NCBI RefSeq assembly: GCF_003254395.2
Contig: NC_037644.1
Coordinates: forward strand, 9,020,086 to 9,084,085
Direction of reading: 5' to 3'
DNA length: 64,000 nucleotides
Origin: Apis mellifera
Lineage: Eukaryota; Arthropoda; Insecta; Hymenoptera; Apidae
Shown here piece after piece: positions 26,301 through 35,300 of the stretch; position 1 is the stretch's first letter; every line of letters begins with the position of its first letter. Below the pieces are notes generated by a model that did not search any database, was not told the DNA's origin, and saw nothing but the letters and a program-made list of their open reading frames with translations. The translations under genes and the position numbers were made by a program.

Positions 26301-29300
26301 AGAAGAAGATATTTCGATGTCCGGTAAAGTTCGACTAAAGCCCAAGAAACGGCCAATGACATATTCTGAAGAGGCTGGAGAAGAAACGATCAAAATAATA
26401 CAGGAAATCGAGGATGATTCGGGACCTATCATAGAAGAGATCATAGAATCGGATGAAGAGGCCAAGGATCAATATAGTATTGAGGAATTGGAAACTGATG
26501 AAATGAGGCTTCCATTCAGAAAGAGGAAGAAGAAGGAACCTAAACCATATAAAGTGGAAGATGTCGAGGAGGGTGATGTGAAACTGAAATTGAAACATGA
26601 AAGAAAATATTCCATAGAGGAAATTGACGAAACATTGGCATTGAAATTGAAGGCCAAAAGACGCGTGTCCACTTATGAAGAAGGTTGGAAGAGATTTCAC
26701 AATTACCGATTTTGCAGATAACGTTTAATCTGATATAACGTGCTTTCAGCTATAATATAGAAACATTAACATGCTTCATCAGGCTATAAGGTGCATTTAG
26801 TGAGTATGCTTGCCCCTAATATCCCTATGCCATCGAAACGAAGCCTAAAAATGTCCTGCTTCTTAATCCATTGCGAATGAAAAGCATATCGGTACTTTGT
26901 ATAACGTACTTGAACAGCATTAGAACATTGTAACGAATTTCTAGCGAGAATAGTTATAGATCTAACGATACTCATACCTCGTTGAGAACGAGTATGATTA
27001 ATATTGTGTAGTATATCGCCGCTTCAATTTTAATTGTTATGTCAATAGATTGTGTTAATCAATTTGTATGATTAATACTGCTTACCTTTATTATAATACT
27101 TCGTTTAACGCGTTGCAGAAGAGGCGTCACTTAGTATCACCAGAGAAGAAGATATTTCAGAGGGAGGTATGTATTTTTATTGTTCGCATAAAACACATGG
27201 AATATTTTTTATTTTTGTTATTTTATTTTGAATATCAATAAATATTTGAAAACGATCGAAATGTTATAGAAGAAATCGAATATGTTGTCCGCGATGGCGA
27301 CACAATGTTCTCGATTTGCTCGTATGTGGCAGAAACCGACGAAGCTATTAACCTCGTTGAAGGAGAAAGAGTTTACATTATCGGTAAGTATTTATCTTTT
27401 TACGCGTTAAAATAATATTGTATAATATCATAGAATTGGGTCAACGTTTATTATTATTCGTTGTGCATATTTTTTTCCAGATCACACGAATCAGGATTGG
27501 TGGTTCGTGAAAAAACATTTGACAGAAGAAAAAGGTTGGGTTCCAGCGCAATATCTTCTCAACGAAGTCCATTATACTCATTATCTGCAACGCAAATTAC
27601 ATGAAAAAATTGACAAATTACCTGTATTTGAAAGTATGTCGTATTTTATTTATGCGTATATAAAAAAAATATATTTGAAGAAAACAATTTTGAAAATATT
27701 TCTATCTTTTTTTTAATACATGCGTAATATATTAATTAATTAGATAAATTTGATGATAAATTAATCTTTAATGTTACAGAACCTGGTCCTGGAGAGAAAA
27801 CATCAGCACCGAGATTTATCGAAAAATTGCAGCCAATTCATACACCAGATGGTTACACGGTTCAATTTGAATGTCAAGTGGAAGGTTTACCAAGGCCTCA
27901 AATCACATGGTTCCGACAAACTGCCATCATTAAACCGTCCCCTGACTTCCAAATGTACTACGATGATGATAATGTAGCAACTCTGATAATCAGGGAAGTA
28001 TTCCCTGAAGATGCTGGCACTTTCACCTGTGTCGCCAAAAACGCTGCTGGTTTTGCTTCCAGTACTACGGAATTGATCGTGGAAGCGCCTCTTTCTGATC
28101 ATGGATCAGATCTGACTGGTCCATCCAGAAAAAGTCTGTCAAGGTACTCTTTTTTATAAATGGAAATTATTTTAATTTAAACATCAATTTTTTTTTATGA
28201 ACTTAATTTTTTTCTTAAACTAAATTTTTTTTAATAAATTTTATAATTTTTATTTTACATTATTTCTTTAATATTTAATTTTTTTGATGTATCTGATTTA
28301 CATCTAATATACAATATTATAATATTTTTATAATCTTCTTTTTAATATAAAATATATAATAAAATAAAAATTAATTTCTTTCACACATTAGTTTTTTTTA
28401 CGAATTATTTCACATCTATTATTTTGATGAATATTTTTCAAAATTTTTATTTAACTTTATTTATTTATTTTTTGAAAATATATGGAAACCGAATTTTACA
28501 TTTTGTACAATTTCTGCAGAGAATCATCGCTTGCCGATATCTTGGAAGGAATACCACCGACATTCTCTCGAAAACCAAAAGCGAAATATGTCAACGAAGG
28601 TGAAGATGTGATTCTGGAATGTCGATTGGTAGCAGTACCGGAACCTGAAATAACGTGGTACTACAAGGATATGCAGATCACAACCAAAGAGAACATCGTA
28701 GTTGCTACTGAAAGTGATATGCATATGTACTGCAGCGTGATTAAAATTACCAAAGTACAAAAGAAACAGGAAGGAAAGTACACCATCATCGCTAAGAACA
28801 GAGAAGGTGAAGCTACCATTGAGATTCCTATGAAGGTTTGTAATTCGAATACAATAATTATTAATTTGATAATATTATTATTGAATATTTATTCTTTTCC
28901 AATTAATTTTTTTATATGTCTATCTATTAATCTTATATATTATATATCTTAGTAGATTATTATATTTTAAAAGTTTTTTTCTATTTAAATATAATATACA
29001 AAAATATATTTTTTTTTAGTTTTCTTTGAAAATACACAAATTTACAAAAATTTAAGATAATATAATATTTTTAAATTAATTTCTCTTTAAATTTGAATAT
29101 ATAATAATTTTTTTTATAATTCTATTTTCTAAAGGTACAAAATTTGAAATAACTTAAATTTAACATCACACAGGTGAAGACTGGTAAACACGAACCACCA
29201 GAGATTTTAGAGCCATTGCAATCATATGTGATACGAGAGGGTGAAACCGTGGTGTTATCGACACAAATCGTAGGAAATCCAGCTCCTAAAGTGACTTGGT

Positions 29301-32300
29301 ACAAGAATGGTAAACCATTGAAGGATCTGATCCCGAAACAAGATGGCCACGTGAACACATTAACATTGATTCAACCTCAAGTATCTGACAGTGGAGATTA
29401 TTCTGTCACAGCTATTAACGATCTCGGCAAGGTTGAAACGAAAGCTACATTGACAGTTGAAAGTAAGAACATTGAACATGTTAATGCTAACCTGTTGCTA
29501 TAAAAAGCTTACTTATTCGCTTTTTATTCTCATATTAAAATTATTTCAATATACGAGTTACATTGATATCCAAACTGATCAATTTTTATTAAATTAATTC
29601 CTTTGATTTTTAAAAAATTGAAATATATTAACATGACATATATTGTGATACAAAAATCAAAAAATTGCTCAATTTAGATATTGAATGGTTCATATTTCTG
29701 TTAGAGAGTCTATTTAAATTTTCTTTAACATTTTTTAAATTTTCAATTTAAAGGATATTACGTCATGCTTATAATATATTAATGCTGCAAAATTCATTGC
29801 TTCGCTACATCGTTTTTTCAGTAAACTTGAATCCTTCGCTGACCATTAGCTTCCAACAACATGCGTACGAACACTACACTTTAACCAAGGGTAGGATATG
29901 CTTCTGCTTGCATTCATTGTGTATCTTAATATTTCAATAATTCTACATTTATTGAATAATTCTGGAAATTTTTAAATATATAAATATTTTTGTAGAGATA
30001 CCAAGCGGAGCACCAGAACCGCCACTTTTCACGGAACGATTCCAAGAACTTACTGTTCCGCAAAAAGGTACCTTCAAATTGGTCGCGAAAGTTACTGGAA
30101 ATCCTGTACCGGAAGTCACGTGGTTAAGGTATTATTATTTATTTTATTATCTTTAAAGATCAAATTTTTAATCCTTTATAACCGGAAAAAACAAAAAAAT
30201 ACAAAGGTATTATTTAAAAAGAAAGATCTTAGAATAAGAAATTTTAATTAAAAGATTATCCCGAAATTTATATAATATGACTTTGATTTGTTTCTTCATT
30301 GTTCAAAATTCTATCGAAATTTGAAATTTGAAAATTAAAACTAAATAAAATATGCAACATTATATAAAGTTAGAAAAAAAAACATTATTTAATTTTTTTT
30401 CGACAGAAATAATAAACCCTTAGAAAAATCGCCGAATATCATTGAAACTTATGATGGTGAGAACATCGTGTTGGAGATCAGGAACGCGGATTCAGAGGTG
30501 GATGCAGGAGATTATAAATGCATTGCTAGTAATCCAGTTGGAAAAGCCTCTCATGGTGCCAAAGTTACGGTGGATGTAGAAAAGGTAACGTTCACGAAAA
30601 CTCTGGAGAAGGAAATGATTGTCGACGAGTACAAGACTTTGGAATTAATTTGCGAAACATCGCACACGGTATCGACGAAATGGTGGCACAACGATAAGGA
30701 GATCAGTGGAATGGATCATCGTGAAATTGTTCAAGAAGGACGAGTGCACAAATTGGTGATCAAAAGAACTAGTCCTACTGATGAAGGAACTTACAAGTGC
30801 ACTGTAAAGAATCAATCAACATCTAGCAAAGTTACTGTAAAAGGTGAGAATTGTTTAATTAATTAATTAAACAAATATTTTTTAATTGATACATACGCGT
30901 TTCATAGAAGTAATATAAATAAATAATAATAGTAAATAGTAATACAATTGATTAAAATTTGTTTGAACAATTTTTGTCAAAAGAAATTATAACATTTATA
31001 TGATTTAAACATATAATGTTACAGCTACCAAACCAGAATTCGTGAAGAAGTTACAAGACTGCGAAGTAAAGGAGCGTGACGTCACCATTTTGGAAGTTGA
31101 GATCACGTCACAGACAGCAGATGTGAAATGGTTCAAAGATGGCGAGTCCTTGGGACCAAGTAAAGAAAAATTAGAATTCGTGAAAGATGGCACTATTAGA
31201 AAATTACTAATTAGAAACACGTCCGTCCATGATGAAGGAGAATACACGTGCACCCTTATGGATGAGAAATGTACAGCGGAAGTCACTGTTATTGGTAAGA
31301 ATTAACTTTCTATTTATTTTATTTAATTTATTGTAAAAATTAATGAATCATAAAGCTAAATTTATGCTTACCCTTTTCATTAATCAACGAAATTACTAAA
31401 ATTCTTCTTGGATTTTTTCTAAAATTTAGAATTAAAACTCAATCTCAAATTTAATATGAAAAATGAAAATTTCACAATAAAGAAATTTTGAAACTTTTTC
31501 TCCTTATCCCAAAATTATTAAATCATTTCCAATTTTATTTATTGTTTTTTTCCAAAAAATAAATAGAATTTAATTGGCATTTAGAATAAATATTCTAATA
31601 TAATTAATTCCATTTTACTTTTACAAAATTTTTTTTCATAAATTAATATGATTCCGTTGTTATTATCATTTATTCTTATAATAATTTATCGATATTTTAT
31701 AAATTATTTTAGAATTACCACCAGAAATCATCACAAAGATGCAAGACGTGACGATAGCAAGAGGCGAGAGAGCGACTTTCGAAATAGAATTGACGAAAGG
31801 AGATGCTTTGGTTCGATGGTTCAAAGATGGCCAAGAATTACAATTTTCCGAACACGTACAACTGTCGATAGATGGCAAGAGGCAGAGATTGAAAATATAT
31901 GATACAGAACCAGAAGACGCAGGTGTTTATTCCTGCGAAGTCGGTCAACAAAAATCATCTGCCAAATTGATCGTGGAAGAACCAGGCGTGGACTTCATCA
32001 CTAGATTACCAGATGTCACACTTGTACCGTTGAATGCAGATGCCGTTTTCCTCATTGAAATATCGCGGGACGTTCCAGTTACATGGATGAGGTAAGAAGA
32101 AATATTATAATGACAAATAAAGAAGCAATTTCAATATGTACAAGGTAAAACACGTAAATGTGTAAATGGAATCAATTTGATTATTCCATGAATATTGATA
32201 GTTTTTCTTTTATTTATATTAAGTGAAGATAAAATTAGTTTTCTTTTTTTTCTAATAAAATTGTATTATATATTATGTTAATCGATCTAGTATTTTTATA

Positions 32301-35300
32301 TATGAATATTAATTTGTTCATAAAATAAAAATCATTTGGTTAAATATTTTAAAAAATGAATTTTGTAAAATTTGTCGTATAAAAGAAATTTCATTGAGAA
32401 TTATAAATGATATACATTATTTTATTGAAAAAATAATAATAAATAAATTTGAGATTCGTTTAAATATATTCAGAAAATATTATTTATTGAAATAAAACTA
32501 ATTAAATATATATGCATATATAAAGAAGATTAAATAAAATATAATAATATTACAGAAAATCAGAAGTAATTAAGGAATCATCGAAATATAGCATCGTCGA
32601 TGAAGGCACAATAAAGAAACTGATAGTGAAGAAATGTACCACTAAAGATATTTCAGAATACACAGCTGCTGTAACAAATGTGAAAACATCATCGAAATTA
32701 AGAGTCGAAGGTAATATCTAGAATTAAATATTTTAAGTTTTTAAATATTCCTTTCTTTGTCAAATGGCACTTTTAATATTTTTAAGTAATTTAATCAATT
32801 GAAATAACACTTATCATGATTTCTTTAAAATTTTAGTCATTGAAGTGGCACCAAAGATTAATCCAGACACACCCAAGAAATACAAGGTAAGAAAAGGTGA
32901 AGACGTCGAAATAGTGGTGAAATTCAGCTCAACACCGAAACCAAATGACGAATGGACAGTAAATGGCCATGTGGTTACGAAATCGAAACGTGTTGTGCCT
33001 TCGATCGATGAAGAATCCGCGATCTTAACTATCAGAAAGATCCAAGAAGAAGATGTTGGTGATTATACTCTGAAACTGGTGAACAATGTTGGAGAGGCTA
33101 GCATAGAAATCAACGTCGTCATCGTTCGTGAGTATCCTACGTTTTTTTTTCCTGCTTTCTTCTTCTTTTCTTTTTTTGAAATTAAAATTAAACAATCGTG
33201 TTTTTATCGAGAAATTCTGCTTCTATGTTATATTTTTATTTTTATTTTTATATATGTATTTGCAGAGGTACCAAGTGCACCAGGTGCACCAGAACCATTG
33301 GAAATAACTGAGAACAGTGTCACGCTTCACTGGAAGAAACCAGACTCAAATGGAAACTCACCTATTGTCGAGTACATTCTGGAGCACCAAGAAAAGACTG
33401 AAACTACGTGAGTATAATTAATTAATTAATTATTTTAATTTCCACAAAATATTTATAAATATCAATAAAATAAATCTATGAATTAATTCTACTTAATGAA
33501 TTTTTTTAAATTATAAATTATTTTTAATAATGATGAACGTAAATGGCAAAGATTACATTCTTTTATGTTGTAATTTAAAGGTGGACCAAAATTGCAGAAA
33601 CGATAAAAGAAACAACTCACAAAGTAACAAAATTAACTACGAACAAAGAATATACCTTCCGTGTAACAGCTGCAAACGAAGCTGGACCAGGCGAAACATC
33701 ACCAACTTCTCCATACATAAAAATAACAAAACCATCGGCTGCAGAACCACCAATTATCTTAGAACCTCTGAAGAGTGTTGTCGTTGGCCTTGGGGAAACC
33801 GTCAGTTTAACTTGCGTCATTGGTGGAACACCGGCTCCTGAGATTACTTGGTATGAATTTTGAATCGAAAATATGTGTCTGTATTTTTTAAATTTTCTTT
33901 CATTTATTTATCATTCTATATTTTTACATTTTAATTTGATTGTGCATCCGTATCAGACAATCTACTCATTATTAAATTATTATTTTGAAATTGAATATCA
34001 GTCAAAATTATTTTTCCTCCATAAAGAAGTAAAATTTTAAAATGGCAATCAATAAAATTAATAATTTCAATCAGGTTAAGAAATGGAGAAATTTTCGAAG
34101 ATATCAATATCACATACGAAAACCGTGTGTCCAAGTACACCATCACGAGGACAACGGAAACTTCATCGGCAAGCTTCACTGTGAAAGCGAAGAACGACAT
34201 AGGAACAGCGGAGACAACGTGTGAATTGAAGGTGCAAGAGCCGCCTAAGATCATTTACGACGAAACATTGGCAAGCCAAAATCTTCCCGTGAACGGTCAA
34301 TGGAAGATCGAGATTCAGATGAGCGGATTTCCAAAACCAGAAATAACGTGGTTGAAGAACAACAAGAAGATAGTCGACAAACGTGTGTCTATTGAAACAG
34401 TAGAAAATACATCTACCATCTTTATTTCTTCGCTTAGCAGGGAAGATAGCGCCACTTACACGGTGAAGGCTGTGAATGAAGCTGGCAGCTCTTCAGTTGA
34501 ATTACATCTTAGAGTAATAGGTATTACTGTTATTTAATAGTATTTTATTATATATTATATACTATTGTATTATATTGATTATCAATTAATTCGGTTCATT
34601 GATCGTATTATTAAGAAGAAATGGAATGGAATTAATATCTTAATTATAAATTGTTAATTCGTAATTTTCCTACTTTTCTTTCTTTCAAATTATCGTAGAT
34701 AAGCCTAGCAAGCCTCAAGGACCAGTGGTCTTCAAAAAAATCAGGCAAGATCGTGTCACTATTGAATGGCGGCCACCGGAAGACGATGGTGGAATCGAAC
34801 TCGAGAAGTACACGATCGAAAAGTACGAACCTGGCAAGACTTGGACGAAAGTGGTCGATATCGATAAAGAAGTAGAAAGTTTCTGCGTGCATAAATTGCA
34901 ACAGAATGCCGAGTATAAGTTCAGAATCATCGCCAGGAACGCTGTTGGAGCCTCTGAACCACTGGAATCGGAAACGGTCAAGATGAGGACTTCCTTCGGT
35001 AAATTAAATTTTTATATTTTTAGTAAAATTTTAAACAATACATGGATCAAATTTTAATACACACATAAATATTATTTTATATTTAATTCGTTCTTTTCCT
35101 TGCTTTTTATAATTCTATTAAATTTTTTAAAACAATAAGCAGTGATTGTTTGAAGTTTGTACAAATATTACGAACAATATATTCTTGCAGAACCACCTGG
35201 ACCACCAAGAGGACCTCTGGAAGTATCAGGAATGACGAAAACATCGTTCACGATAAAATGGCAGGCTCCAGAAAACGATGGTGGAACACCAATAACAGAA

